From Burkholderiales bacterium (GTDB taxonomy: Bacteria > Pseudomonadota > Gammaproteobacteria > Burkholderiales > Casimicrobiaceae), in the NCBI GenBank assembly GCA_020852555.1, contig JADZAQ010000242.1, forward strand, positions 1 through 46,247: 46,247 nucleotides of DNA, written 5' to 3'. Positions 25,965 through 34,927 of this stretch are shown piece by piece. The notes beneath the pieces are model-generated. The model saw only the letters and a program-made list of their open reading frames with translations. It ran no database searches and had not been told where the DNA came from. Within the stretch, counting starts at the first letter, position 1. Each line of letters opens with the position of its first letter. Made by a program: the position numbers and the translations under genes.

Positions 25965-26419
25965 GGAGTCTCTCCTCTAACGGATAAAATTGGCAAGGAT
26001 TCGAAGCATTTGACGCCTGCCATCGGAACCTTCTCTAATCAGGCGAGAAGTTACAGTCCATTTTGCCAAAGCGCGCAAGCCGCTGGCAAGGTGAAGGTGG
26101 CGCGGACTCTGGCGCATCTGCGCGATGTTGTGCCGAAGCAACACGGAATCCGGGCGAATGCGTGGCGAGCGCCCGTGCCCGAGGTCGCCGGCGCTTCGGT
26201 CTCGGCCTTCAACGATCTTTACAAGCAATTGATAATACATGGAAAAGCATCGTTTTCTGGGTGGCTTTCGGGGTTCGGAGGTCAATCGTTCGATTTGCCC
26301 GCATTTGAGCCCCCGTCAGCGCCTCCGGACGACGCTCGGGTCATCGCGGAAGCCGTTGATTTGAAACGACGGGTGTCGTCGTCGGGCGGCGATCGCAACG
26401 GCTCGCGGAGCGTCGCCGC
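25965..26419. other. Intergenic region between porin and the polysaccharide operon
   Basis: About 455 bases separate the divergent porin and WecA-like genes; this is visibly more AT-rich than its neighbours. It includes the porin ribosome binding site, a perfect inverted repeat CTTCTC (26030-26035)/GAGAAG (26045-26050) with a 9-base loop that could be an operator, and a candidate rightward promoter near 26208-26236. Small frames cross it on both strands (for example 102 codons leftward ending at 25977), but none resembles a known protein and I do not call them genes. Confidence 0.6.
26208..26236 (+). promoter_or_regulatory. Candidate promoter for the WecA-like/CapD operon
   Basis: TTCAAC (26208-26213) and GATAAT (26231-26236) are separated by 17 bases. 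The -10 matches five of six consensus positions; the -35 is weak. Lies about 180 bases before the GTG start. Confidence 0.3.
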
Positions 26420-27406
26420 GTGATCGCCGCGACGGCGCTCACCGTGCTTGCCGCCGCGGCGTTGGCCGCGTTCGCGGTGGCGGCACTCGACCGCTGGCGG
26501 GCCCGGCTGCCCGTCGCCCGCGTCGATCGGCGCACGCTTCACGCCGGATCCATCCCTCGCGCGGGCGGCGTCGCGCTGTGGGTGGGCTTCATACCGCTCG
26601 CGCTGACGGTTCCCGCACCGGCCTGGCTGCGACCGACACTCTGGGCCGTCCCGTGGGCGCTGCTTGCCGCGGTGTCGCTGCGCGACGACATGCGTAGCGT
26701 GTCCGTATCGCTGCGCCTCGCGGTGCATCTTCTCGCTGCCGGCGGATTCGCGTGGCTGCTGGGGATGCAGTTCGCGCTGCCATGGTGGACGGTCGTGGGC
26801 GCCGCGGTCCTCACCGCGTGGGCGCTCAACCTCTACAATTTCATGGACGGCAGCGACGGGTTGGCGCTCACCATGACCGTCGTCGGCTTCACGGCATTCG
26901 GCGGCGTCGTGCTCGCGCGCGGCGAAGCGCCCGACGTGCCGCTGGCGCTGGCCGCCGCGGCGGCGCCGCTCCTCGTCGTGAATCGACCGCCGGCGCGAAT
27001 GTTCATCGGTGACGTCGGCGCCATCCCGATCGGCTTCCTCGCCGCCGCCTTCGGCATCGGTGGCGTGGCCGGCGGCGCCTGGTCGGCCTGGTTTCCGCTC
27101 CTCGTCTTCCTCCCGTTCGGCGCCGACGCCACCGTGACGCTCATCCGCCGCGTGGTCCGGGGCGAGCGCTTCTGGGAGGCGCACCGCGCGCATTACTATC
27201 AGCGCCTGCACCGTCTGGGGGCGGGGCACGCCGGAACTCTCGCCCTCTACGGCGGGCTCATGATCGCCTGCGCGACGAGCGCCGTGGTGTGCGAGCTCGC
27301 GGTTCCGGACTGGGGACTTGCGGCGCTCGGCGCGTGGTGCGCGGTGCACGGACTGCTGTTCGCGGCAATTGATTATCATTGGCGCCGGAGCGAGCTGACC
27401 ACGTGA
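26420..27406 (+). CDS. WecA/MraY-family undecaprenyl-phosphate sugar-1-phosphate transferase
   Basis: A 328-residue polytopic inner-membrane enzyme that transfers a sugar-1-phosphate (often GlcNAc-1-P) from a UDP-sugar to undecaprenyl phosphate, the first step of O-antigen-type repeat synthesis. Motifs: HAGSIPRAGGVALWVGF at the N-terminus, the aspartate motif SLRDDMRSVS, NLYNFMDGSDGLAL, and RMFIGDVGAIPIGF, with AHYYQRLHRLG in the last cytoplasmic loop. About ten hydrophobic segments are visible. The start is GTG; no better ATG exists upstream of the first helix. It overlaps the next gene by four bases (GTGA). The donor sugar is unproven. Confidence 0.88.
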   Translation: MIAATALTVLAAAALAAFAVAALDRWRARLPVARVDRRTLHAGSIPRAGGVALWVGFIPLALTVPAPAWLRPTLWAVPWALLAAVSLRDDMRSVSVSLRLAVHLLAAGGFAWLLGMQFALPWWTVVGAAVLTAWALNLYNFMDGSDGLALTMTVVGFTAFGGVVLARGEAPDVPLALAAAAAPLLVVNRPPARMFIGDVGAIPIGFLAAAFGIGGVAGGAWSAWFPLLVFLPFGADATVTLIRRVVRGERFWEAHRAHYYQRLHRLGAGHAGTLALYGGLMIACATSAVVCELAVPDWGLAALGAWCAVHGLLFAAIDYHWRRSELTT

Positions 27407-29313
27407 CCAAGAACCTCTTCAACGGGCGATCGCTGCTGGTCTTCGCTCACGATACCTGCGCGGCCGCGCTCGCGTGGATCGCGATGTATCTCTTGCGCTT
27501 CAATCTCGACGTGCGCGAGCCGTATCTCGCCGACATGTGGCGCACACTCGCCTGGATCGTGCCGTTGCAGGCGGCGATCTTCATGGCCTTCGGCCTGTAC
27601 CGCGGCTTGTGGCGGTTCGCGAGCATTCCGGATCTGCAGCGCATGGTGGGCGCCGCCGTGCTGGGCGGCATGCTGATTCCCGTCGTGCTGGTCATGCTGC
27701 AGCTCACCGCCGTCGTGCCGCGCAGCGTGCTCGTCTTCTATCCGGTCCTGCTCGTGTTCATCATGGCCGGCAGTCGCTTCACGTATCGGATCTGGAAGGA
27801 GCATCGCCTCTACAGTCCGCTCGAGGCACTGGGCGAACCCGTTCTCGTCGTCGGCGCGGGCGACGCCGGCGCGCGCCTCGCCAAGGAACTTTCGCGCAGC
27901 CGCCAGTGGCGCGTCGTGGGCTTCCTCGACGACGATGTCGCCAAGCAGGGGCGGTTGCTGCGCAAGTTGCGCGTGCTCGGCACCATCGACGGCCTCGGCC
28001 GGCTGTGCGAGCGCTACGGCGTGCACAAGGTGATCATCGCGCTGCCGTCGGCCAATCACCTCGTGCGTCGCCGGGTCGCCGACCTTTGCGCGGCCGCCGG
28101 CGTCCAGGCGCTCACCGTGCCGTCGTTCGACGATCTCATCAGTGGTCGCCTGGCCCTTACCACGATCCGCAACGTGGAGCTCGACGATCTCCTCGGCCGC
28201 GATCCCGTGGTCCTCGACAGCGCCGGGCTGGGCGAGTGGCTCGGCAATCGCGTGGTGCTCGTCACCGGCGCAGGCGGATCGATCGGTGCCGAGCTCACGC
28301 AGCAGATCGCCCGCTACCGCCCGGCGCGCCTCGTGCTCTTCGACGTCTCCGAAGCCGCGATCTACGAGATCCAGACCGCGCTGGCCGACGCCTTTCCGCT
28401 GCTGCCGCTGGTCTGCGTGGTCGGCGACGTCAAGCATGCGGCACTCGTCGACGAGGTGCTCGTGCGCGAGCGGCCGAGCGTCATCTTCCACGCCGGCGCG
28501 TACAAGCACGTGCCGCTGATGGAAGAAGTGAATGCCTGGCAGGCGGTGCGTAACAACGCGTACGGCACGTACGTGCTGGCGCGTGCGGCGGTCCGCGCCC
28601 GCGTCGAGAAATTCGTCCTGGTGTCGACCGACAAGGCCGTCAATCCCACCAACGTGATGGGAGCGAGCAAGCGTCTCGCCGAGATGGTCTGCCAGTGTCT
28701 GCAGGGTGCCGGGACGCAATTCGTCCTCGTGCGCTTCGGCAACGTGTTCGGCAGCGCCGGCAGCGTGATACCGCGCTTTCGCGAGCAGATCGCGCGCGGC
28801 GGGCCGGTGACCGTGACGCATCCGGAGATCACGCGCTACTTCATGTCGCTCTCCGAGGCGACGCAGCTCCTGCTCCAGGCAGGGCTGCAGGGACGTGGCG
28901 GCGAGATCCTCGTGCTGGAGATGGGCAAGCCGGTGCGCATCGTCGACCTCGCCCGCGATCTGATCAAACTCTCGGGTGCGGATCCGGTGAAGGTCGCCAT
29001 CGTGTTCACCGGCCTGCGCCCCGGCGAGAAGCTCTACGAGGAGCCGCTCGCCACCGAGGAAGCAACCAAGCCGACGCCGCACCCGAAGCTGCGGATCGCG
29101 CAGGCGCGCCGCGCCGATGGCGACGTCGTGGGCCAGATGGTGACCTGGTGCGAAAGCGATCGGGTGGCCGACGACGCCGAGGTCCGGGCCCGGCTCAACG
29201 CGTGGATCCCCGAATACGTTCCCGCTGCCGGGGCGCCGGTCAAGCCGTTGCCGGTTCCGCAGCGTGACGACACGCGACCGCTCCCGCTGCGGCCACGCGC
29301 CACCCGCAAGTAG
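27403..29313 (+). CDS. CapD/WbpM-family nucleotide-sugar 4,6-dehydratase (membrane-bound)
   Basis: A 636-residue polysaccharide biosynthesis protein. Four membrane helices at the N-terminus (about residues 10-125) are followed by a CoA-binding-like Rossmann domain (VLVVGAGDAGARLAKEL). The catalytic extended SDR domain has VLVTGAGGSIGAEL and LVSTDKAVNPTNVMGASKR. Members dehydrate UDP-GlcNAc at C4/C6, the first step towards 6-deoxy amino sugars such as QuiNAc, FucNAc or bacillosamine. The GTG at 27403 overlaps the preceding stop; a TTG at 27379 is an alternative but would overlap more. Encoded with the WecA-like enzyme, so it may supply its donor sugar (inference). Confidence 0.92.
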   Translation: MTKNLFNGRSLLVFAHDTCAAALAWIAMYLLRFNLDVREPYLADMWRTLAWIVPLQAAIFMAFGLYRGLWRFASIPDLQRMVGAAVLGGMLIPVVLVMLQLTAVVPRSVLVFYPVLLVFIMAGSRFTYRIWKEHRLYSPLEALGEPVLVVGAGDAGARLAKELSRSRQWRVVGFLDDDVAKQGRLLRKLRVLGTIDGLGRLCERYGVHKVIIALPSANHLVRRRVADLCAAAGVQALTVPSFDDLISGRLALTTIRNVELDDLLGRDPVVLDSAGLGEWLGNRVVLVTGAGGSIGAELTQQIARYRPARLVLFDVSEAAIYEIQTALADAFPLLPLVCVVGDVKHAALVDEVLVRERPSVIFHAGAYKHVPLMEEVNAWQAVRNNAYGTYVLARAAVRARVEKFVLVSTDKAVNPTNVMGASKRLAEMVCQCLQGAGTQFVLVRFGNVFGSAGSVIPRFREQIARGGPVTVTHPEITRYFMSLSEATQLLLQAGLQGRGGEILVLEMGKPVRIVDLARDLIKLSGADPVKVAIVFTGLRPGEKLYEEPLATEEATKPTPHPKLRIAQARRADGDVVGQMVTWCESDRVADDAEVRARLNAWIPEYVPAAGAPVKPLPVPQRDDTRPLPLRPRATRK

Positions 29314-29317
29314 CCCC

Positions 29318-30652
29318 TCACGCGCGCCGCAGGCGGGCCTCGTGCAGCCGGCGCATGCCGTACCCCACGAGCAGCGCATTGAACGCCCAGAATTCCTTGC
29401 TGGTGGGGCGGACGAGGAAATCGTCGGTCATCGACTTGGTGACGAACATCGCGAGCAGGGTGAGACCCACCACGCCGATCGCCGCCAGCGTGCCGTCGGC
29501 GGCACGCATGAACCTCGCGTAGCGAAGCGCGAGCGCCCCGAGCACGGCGACGAGCGTGATGACGCCGATGGCGCCGGTCTGCAGCCATTGACTCACGAAG
29601 AGGTTGTGCGCGTGGACGAGCAACGGATTGCCAAGCTCCGCCTGGAATTCGCTGCGCAGGATCGACTTGCCGTAGCCGTAGCCGATCCACGGCCGCTGCG
29701 CGATGCGCTCGAATGCGTGCTGCCACAGCACGAGGCGCGGATCGTCGGCGATCGCCTTGGCGATCGTCGCCTCGGGCATGCGGATCATGTGCGCCCGCTG
29801 CAGCGTCGCATCGGCAAAGAGAATCACGAAGATGGTGAGGAGCGCCGCGAGCAGGAGGCCCCATCGTTTCGGGGCGCGGATCAGACGGGCGCGCCACCGC
29901 CAGGCGGCGAGCATCGCGGCGGTCACGAACCCCGCGGCGAGGGCGACCCAGACCATGCGATTCTCGGTGATGCGGGCGCCCGCGAGCAGGAGCACGAAGG
30001 TCGCGCCGGCGGCGACGAGTGACCGCGGGCCGACGCCGTAGCCCGCGCGGCGCGGTGCCACGACGAGCGGGACGAGCGGCACGACGAGCACGAGATACGT
30101 CGAGAAGGCGCCGACGCCCCCATGGTGGGTGACCAGGAGTCTCTCGGGGTCGGCGCCGGGGTCGGCGAGAACGACGTAGATCGCGAGGCACGACAGCCAT
30201 GCCGCCGCACCGAGTGCGACGGTGACGATGGTGCGGAACGCGGACCCCGATCGCGCCGCGACGTAGAAGATCACCGCCGTGGCGAGCCCCCAGCCGATCT
30301 CGGTGCCGATCTCGCCCAGCGTGTAGGCGGGATGGATCGACCAGGTCCACGAGGCGGCCGACCACCCGGCCCAGGCGAGGATCGCCACGACGACATGGCG
30401 GTCGGGTCGCGGTATCGGGGGTGCATCGGAGAAGAGCGCGCCGAGGACGAGCCACAGCGAGCAGCCGGCGGCGATGCCGAAGGCGATCGAGCGGATGTAC
30501 GTATGCCCGGTGATCGCCACCAGGGCGAGATAGACGCACGCCCAGACGAGGGCGCTCCATTCGAGGAACGCGAACATCCGGGCGCGCAGCGCCGCTCCCC
30601 GCGCGGAACGCAGCCACGAAGCCGGCCGGTGCGCTTCAGTGGGTGGCGGCAT
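29318..30652 (-). CDS. O-antigen ligase/polymerase family membrane protein
   Basis: A 444-residue protein with about ten to twelve hydrophobic segments and a large periplasmic loop containing HNLFVSQWLQTGAIG, the conserved His motif of the WaaL/Wzy (PF04932) family. Members either attach O-antigen to the lipid A core or polymerise repeat units; which applies here is not decided. Start chosen at ATG 30652 (MPPPTEAHRPASW); an open frame extends to 30724 but overlaps more of the upstream gene. It overlaps the end of the GT9-like gene by 17 bases and so is in the same operon. Converges closely on the CapD-like gene. Confidence 0.82.
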   Translation of the reverse strand: MPPPTEAHRPASWLRSARGAALRARMFAFLEWSALVWACVYLALVAITGHTYIRSIAFGIAAGCSLWLVLGALFSDAPPIPRPDRHVVVAILAWAGWSAASWTWSIHPAYTLGEIGTEIGWGLATAVIFYVAARSGSAFRTIVTVALGAAAWLSCLAIYVVLADPGADPERLLVTHHGGVGAFSTYLVLVVPLVPLVVAPRRAGYGVGPRSLVAAGATFVLLLAGARITENRMVWVALAAGFVTAAMLAAWRWRARLIRAPKRWGLLLAALLTIFVILFADATLQRAHMIRMPEATIAKAIADDPRLVLWQHAFERIAQRPWIGYGYGKSILRSEFQAELGNPLLVHAHNLFVSQWLQTGAIGVITLVAVLGALALRYARFMRAADGTLAAIGVVGLTLLAMFVTKSMTDDFLVRPTSKEFWAFNALLVGYGMRRLHEARLRRA

Positions 30653-31622
30653 GCGGAAGCGCCGCGGCGAGTGCGACGTCGAGGGCGGTGGCGACGCGCT
30701 CGACCGCGAGCGCGCGCACATCATCGCCGGGTCCCACGAGGGGCGTGTGAACGAGATGGGGATTGGGCGACGGGCAGCCTTGCTTCAGCACGCCCTGGCG
30801 CGGATCGGACCACAGCGAGATCACGTCGAGCGCCTCGGTGCCGGCGAGGTAATAGGCGAGGGTGAGGATGCCGCTGTCCGGGACGACGAGGATGCGGCAG
30901 CGCGTGCGCAGCACGGCGAGGAGCGAGAGAAGATCGGTGCGGCCACGCAGGTCGACGACGTGCTCGCCCGTCAACGGCGGCTCCGGCGCGTGACCGAAGA
31001 GGAGCCAGCGCAGGTCGTCGCGGTCCCGGTAGCGGGCGAGGAGTGCGCGCCAGTGCGCGGCGGGCCAGTCCTTCACGTAGCCGTAGTAGCGTGCGGTCTC
31101 GGAGTTCACGTGGACACCGACGGTGACGCGGTCGGGTGCTCGCGGCACGATCGCGTCGGCGAGCGCATCCCACTGCGGCTGCCAGCGCAGGCGCGGAGGG
31201 TACCTGGTGCGTTGCCCGTCGAGCCAGCGCGTGGGGTCGGGGTCGGCGAAGACGACGGCACTCGGCGGCAGCGCGCGACCCTGCGCCGCGGCCGCGGCCG
31301 CGACGTCGACGGCGGTACCGCGCGCGAGGCCGGGGATCGCGTGCGCGGCATCGCAATCGGTTAGCGCGAAGCCGGGAACGAGTTCGTCGCGGGTGTACAC
31401 CTCGATGTGTGCCGCCGGAACGATGCTGCGGATGCGCAGGAACAGTGGGACGAGTCCGAGCGCGATGTCGCCCAGGCCCCGATTCCAGCCGAATACGAAA
31501 TCACGCGTGCCCGCGCGCGCCGCGGCGTCGAGCGTGCGTTCGAACGTCGTGCCGCGCAGCCGGTCCGAGGCGAGGCGCGCGAGCCGCTTCACGTTGAAGC
31601 GGCCACGGCTACGCAAGCGCAT
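30636..31622 (-). CDS. Glycosyltransferase family 9-like protein
   Basis: A 328-residue protein resembling the GT9 (heptosyltransferase) fold. The N-terminal domain has FVFGWNRGLGDIALGLVPLFLRIRSIVP, and the C-terminal nucleotide-sugar domain has TVGVHVNSETARYYGYVKDWPAAHWRALL and ILVVPDSGILTLAYYLAG, equivalent to the GT9 D(S/T)G segment. It is more divergent than the other two GT9 genes in the cluster, and the glycosyl donor is unknown. First gene of a leftward pair with the ligase; a good -10 (TATAAT) lies about 100 bases upstream. Confidence 0.72.
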   Translation of the reverse strand: MRLRSRGRFNVKRLARLASDRLRGTTFERTLDAAARAGTRDFVFGWNRGLGDIALGLVPLFLRIRSIVPAAHIEVYTRDELVPGFALTDCDAAHAIPGLARGTAVDVAAAAAAQGRALPPSAVVFADPDPTRWLDGQRTRYPPRLRWQPQWDALADAIVPRAPDRVTVGVHVNSETARYYGYVKDWPAAHWRALLARYRDRDDLRWLLFGHAPEPPLTGEHVVDLRGRTDLLSLLAVLRTRCRILVVPDSGILTLAYYLAGTEALDVISLWSDPRQGVLKQGCPSPNPHLVHTPLVGPGDDVRALAVERVATALDVALAAALPHAATH

Positions 31623-31946
31623 CGTGTCGCGGTACGGAAAAGGAGCGGAAGGGCGTCACCGGGAAGGACGAACGAAAGGCGGCACCGCCGGCGGGGCGGG
31701 GCGGCGCGAGGTGCAGCGGCGCGAATTATAGCGGGACGCGCCGGCCGCCACCAAAGCGTGGCGGCGTTCGCGCGTGGCGATGCGCTGCGGGTCGCGCCCG
31801 TCGCGGCGGGGCGCCGGCGTGCGGCGGTGGTAGACTGCGGCGCGCGCCAAGGCGTGGCGCCACCGATCGGTATCATCTCGATCGCGGCGTTCCTGCCCTC
31901 AGGTGCCGGCCGCGCCACGGCGCGTTCCGTTCCTCCTCCACACGCC
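31623..31946. other. Intergenic region with divergent promoters
   Basis: 324 bases between the divergent GT9-like and asnB-like genes. It holds the leftward TATAAT promoter at about 31725-31754. On the other strand there are weak rightward candidates, TAGACT (31831-31836) and TATCAT (31871-31876). The rest is GC-rich and shows no plausible gene on either strand. Confidence 0.6.
31725..31754 (-). promoter_or_regulatory. Promoter for the GT9-like/ligase pair
   Basis: Perfect TATAAT on the minus strand (31730-31725) with TTGGTG (31754-31749) 18 bases upstream. A perfect -10 is unusual in such GC-rich DNA, and it lies about 100 bases before the start codon at 31622. Confidence 0.55.
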
Positions 31947-33824
31947 ATGTGCGGCATCGCCGGATACGTCAGCGACCAGATCTTCGCGCCCGAAGTGCTC
32001 GTCGCGATGACGCGCCTGCTCGCGCACCGCGGGCCCGATGCCGATGGTTTCCTGACCTCGGGCCCGGCGCATTTCGGCCATCGCCGGCTCTCGGTGATCG
32101 ACCTCGAAGGTGGCGCGCAGCCGATGACCGGCGCCGACGGGCAGGTCGCGGTGGTCTTCAACGGCGAGATCTACAACTTCGCCGCCCTGCGCGACGAACT
32201 GTCGCGCGGCGGCTGGGAATTCCGTTCGGCGGGCGATACCGAAGCGATCATCGCCGGTTGGTGCGCGTGGGGTGAAGAAGTCGTGGCGCACCTGCGCGGG
32301 ATGTTCGCCTTCGCGCTCTGGGATGCGCGCACGCGCACACTATTCGCCGCGCGCGATCACCTTGGCGTGAAGCCCTTCCACTACGCGCTGCGCGACGGCA
32401 CCTTCGTCTTCGGATCCGAATTGAAAGCGGTGCTTGCGCATCCGGCGGCGGCGGCGACGACGATCGACCCTGCGGCGCTACGCCTCTATCTCGAGTGCCA
32501 GTTCGTCCCGGCGCCGTACTGCGCATTCGACGGCGTGCGCAAGCTGCTCCCTGGTCAGGCGCTGACCTTCACCGGCGGCAGGCTCGCCGTTCGCGACTAC
32601 TGGCGTCCCGACTATCGCGACAAGCTCGACCTCAGCGACGACGAGGCGGTCGACGCCGTCGACCGCGAGTTGCGGACGTCGGTGCAAGGCATGCTGGTCG
32701 CCGACGTCCCGCTCGGCGCATTCGTGAGCGGTGGGGTCGATTCGGGCCTCATCGCCGCGCTGATGACCGACCTGAAGGGGGCGCCGATCGACACCTTCAA
32801 CGTCGGCTTCGAGGGTGGCGTCGCGGTCAGCGAGCACGCCGAGGCGGCGCGCGTCGCCCGCCACCTGGGCGCGCGCCACCACACGCTGATGCTCTCGCCC
32901 GATCACGTGCTCGATGCCTTCGATCGCTGGTTCGACGTGTTCGACGAGCCGTTCGCCGATCAGGCCGCGTTGCCGACGATGCTGCTCGCCGGTTTCGCGC
33001 GCCGCGAGGTGACGGTGGTGCTCACCGGCGAAGGCGCCGACGAGGTATTCGGCGGCTATTCGAACTATCGCACCCGGATCCGCGACGAGGCTTACACGAG
33101 GTGGCTTGGGCATCGCCGTTCCCCGGTACCGACGTTGGCGCGGGCGCTGCCGCTCGCCTGGCGCAAGGACCGCTTCCTGCGCGCGCTGGCCGAGCCGTTG
33201 CCGCGGCGCTATCGCACCATCCCGAACGTCTTCGACGCGCTGCTGCACGAGCGGCTCTTCTCACCCGCATTTCTCGCGGCCACCGCGCAAGCACCCGACG
33301 TCGGCAGTCTCGCCGCGGCGGCCTTCGCGCAGGCCGGCGACGCACCATACCTCGATCGCCTGCTGCACGTCGATACGCGGCTGTGGCTTCCCGACGATCT
33401 ACTGACCAAGGTCGATCGGGCGACCATGACGCATTCGCTGGAAGCGCGCGTGCCCTACCTCGATCATCGCTTCGTCGAGTTCTGCGCACGGCTCGCTCCG
33501 ACGCAGAAGATCCGCGGCCGCGACCACAAGCACGTCCTGAAGCGGGTGGCCCTGCGCTACCTGCCGCGCGACATCGTGCGCCGCGGCAAGCAGGGCTTCG
33601 TCATGCCGCTCTCCGAGTGGCTCGCCGGTCGCCTCGCCGGCGAAGTCGACGACCATCTCGGCGCGCGGGGCCTGGACCATCGGGGCCTGTTCCGCGACGG
33701 CGCGCTCGGTGCGCTCCTTGCCGAGCACCGATCGGGCCGGCGCAACCACGCGGGGCGGGTGTGGGCGCTGCTCATCCTCGAGCGCTGGTTCCGGCGTTAC
33801 GCGCCGTCGTGGTCGCTGCGATGA
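31947..33824 (+). CDS. asnB: Asparagine synthetase-like glutamine amidotransferase (first copy)
   Basis: A 625-residue class II amidotransferase. After removal of Met, the N-terminal nucleophile Cys of MCGIAGYVSDQ releases ammonia from glutamine; LLAHRGPDADG, NGEIYNF and AARDHLGVKPFHYA are typical of that domain. The C-terminal ATP-pyrophosphatase domain has LGAFVSGGVDSGL (Ser261) and VVLTGEGADEVFGGY, then VDRATMTHSLEARVPYLDH. The family makes asparagine, but copies in polysaccharide loci often amidate sugar carboxyl groups, which its place among glycosyltransferases suggests. ATG chosen because Cys2 is obligatory. The stop overlaps the next start (ATGA). Confidence 0.9.
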   Translation: MCGIAGYVSDQIFAPEVLVAMTRLLAHRGPDADGFLTSGPAHFGHRRLSVIDLEGGAQPMTGADGQVAVVFNGEIYNFAALRDELSRGGWEFRSAGDTEAIIAGWCAWGEEVVAHLRGMFAFALWDARTRTLFAARDHLGVKPFHYALRDGTFVFGSELKAVLAHPAAAATTIDPAALRLYLECQFVPAPYCAFDGVRKLLPGQALTFTGGRLAVRDYWRPDYRDKLDLSDDEAVDAVDRELRTSVQGMLVADVPLGAFVSGGVDSGLIAALMTDLKGAPIDTFNVGFEGGVAVSEHAEAARVARHLGARHHTLMLSPDHVLDAFDRWFDVFDEPFADQAALPTMLLAGFARREVTVVLTGEGADEVFGGYSNYRTRIRDEAYTRWLGHRRSPVPTLARALPLAWRKDRFLRALAEPLPRRYRTIPNVFDALLHERLFSPAFLAATAQAPDVGSLAAAAFAQAGDAPYLDRLLHVDTRLWLPDDLLTKVDRATMTHSLEARVPYLDHRFVEFCARLAPTQKIRGRDHKHVLKRVALRYLPRDIVRRGKQGFVMPLSEWLAGRLAGEVDDHLGARGLDHRGLFRDGALGALLAEHRSGRRNHAGRVWALLILERWFRRYAPSWSLR

Positions 33825-34927
33825 GCCGGCGACTGTCGATTCTCCACACCGAATCGTCGATCGGCTGGGGCGGCCAGGAGCTGCGCATCCTGACCGAGAT
33901 GGAGGGGATGCAGCGCCGCGGACACCGGGTGACGCTCGTCACCGCCGACAGCGCCGAGATCCTCCCGGCGGCGCGGCGCCGTGGGCTCGACGTCGTGGGA
34001 CTGCCGATCGCGTACAAGAAATATCGCGGTCTCGCGGCGCTGCACCGCTGGCTCGCCGCGCACGCCCGCGAGTACGACGTCGTCAATACGCACAGCTCGA
34101 CCGACGCCTGGCTCGTGGCGCTCGCCGGCACCACGCTCGCCGGCGTGCCGCCGGTGGTGCGCACCCGCCACGTGTCGACACCGGTGAACAACTCGCTCAC
34201 CACGCGCTGGCTCTACCAGAGCGCGACGCGCCACCTCATCGTGACCGGCGAGGCGCTGAAGGCGCAACTGGTGCGCGACAACGGCTTCGATCCTTCGCGC
34301 ATCACGTCGGTGCGCACCGGCATCGACCTCGACTACTTTCGTCCGCGCGACGCGTCCGCGGCGACCGACGGTGATTCCCGGCCGGCGGTGATGATCCTCG
34401 CCACGCTGCGCGACTGGAAAGGTCACGACGACCTGCTCGATGCCTGGAAGCTCTTGCGGGCGCGCGTCCCCGGCTGGCGGCTCCTCGTCGTGGGTGACGG
34501 TCCGCGGCGCGCACACCTCGAAGCGCGCGTGGCTGAGATGGGCCTGTGCGCCGACGTGACCTTCGCCGGCAACCAGGACGACGTGCCGGCGTGGTTCGCA
34601 CGCGCACGGATCGCCGTGCTGCCGTCGTACGGCGACGAGGGCGTGCCGCAGAGCCTCATGCAGGCGGCGGCGTGCGGGCTGCCGGCGGTTTCGACGCCGA
34701 TCGGCGCAATCGCCGAGGCGGTCGTCGACGGCGTGACCGGACTCCTCGTACCGCCGCGCGACGTGGCGGCGCTCGCCGCCGCACTCGAGCGACTGGTGGT
34801 GGATGACGAGCTTCGCAAGCGCCTGGGCGGCGCGGCGCACGCGTACGCGCAGGAGAATTTCGGCATCGAACGCATGCTGCTCGCCATGGAGGAGGTATTG
34901 GCCGGCGTCGTCGGGGGAGGTCGCTGA
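33821..34927 (+). CDS. Glycosyltransferase family 4 (between the two amidotransferases)
   Basis: A 368-residue GT-B enzyme. The N-terminal acceptor domain starts MSRRLSILHTESSIGWGGQELRILTEMEGMQRRGH; the C-terminal donor domain contains LRDWKGHDDLLDAWKLL, LLVVGDGPRR, and the E-x7-E-like region PSYGDEGVPQSLMQAAACGLPAVST (here the first acid is in the YGDEG segment). It will transfer a sugar from a nucleotide donor to a lipid- or core-linked acceptor in the cytoplasm. Translationally coupled to the upstream amidotransferase by ATGA and abutting the second amidotransferase start. Specificity unknown. Confidence 0.9.
   Translation: MSRRLSILHTESSIGWGGQELRILTEMEGMQRRGHRVTLVTADSAEILPAARRRGLDVVGLPIAYKKYRGLAALHRWLAAHAREYDVVNTHSSTDAWLVALAGTTLAGVPPVVRTRHVSTPVNNSLTTRWLYQSATRHLIVTGEALKAQLVRDNGFDPSRITSVRTGIDLDYFRPRDASAATDGDSRPAVMILATLRDWKGHDDLLDAWKLLRARVPGWRLLVVGDGPRRAHLEARVAEMGLCADVTFAGNQDDVPAWFARARIAVLPSYGDEGVPQSLMQAAACGLPAVSTPIGAIAEAVVDGVTGLLVPPRDVAALAAALERLVVDDELRKRLGGAAHAYAQENFGIERMLLAMEEVLAGVVGGGR

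Noticed and set aside
25977-26285. 102-codon leftward frame in the porin upstream region
   Set aside because: No ribosome binding site, no recognisable domain, and it would occupy the porin promoter region. A second small frame on the other strand (26063-26308) is equally unsupported.
24825-26423. 532-codon rightward frame opposite the porin and across its upstream region
   Set aside because: Antisense to a clear porin with signal peptide and C-terminal Phe. The translation is featureless.
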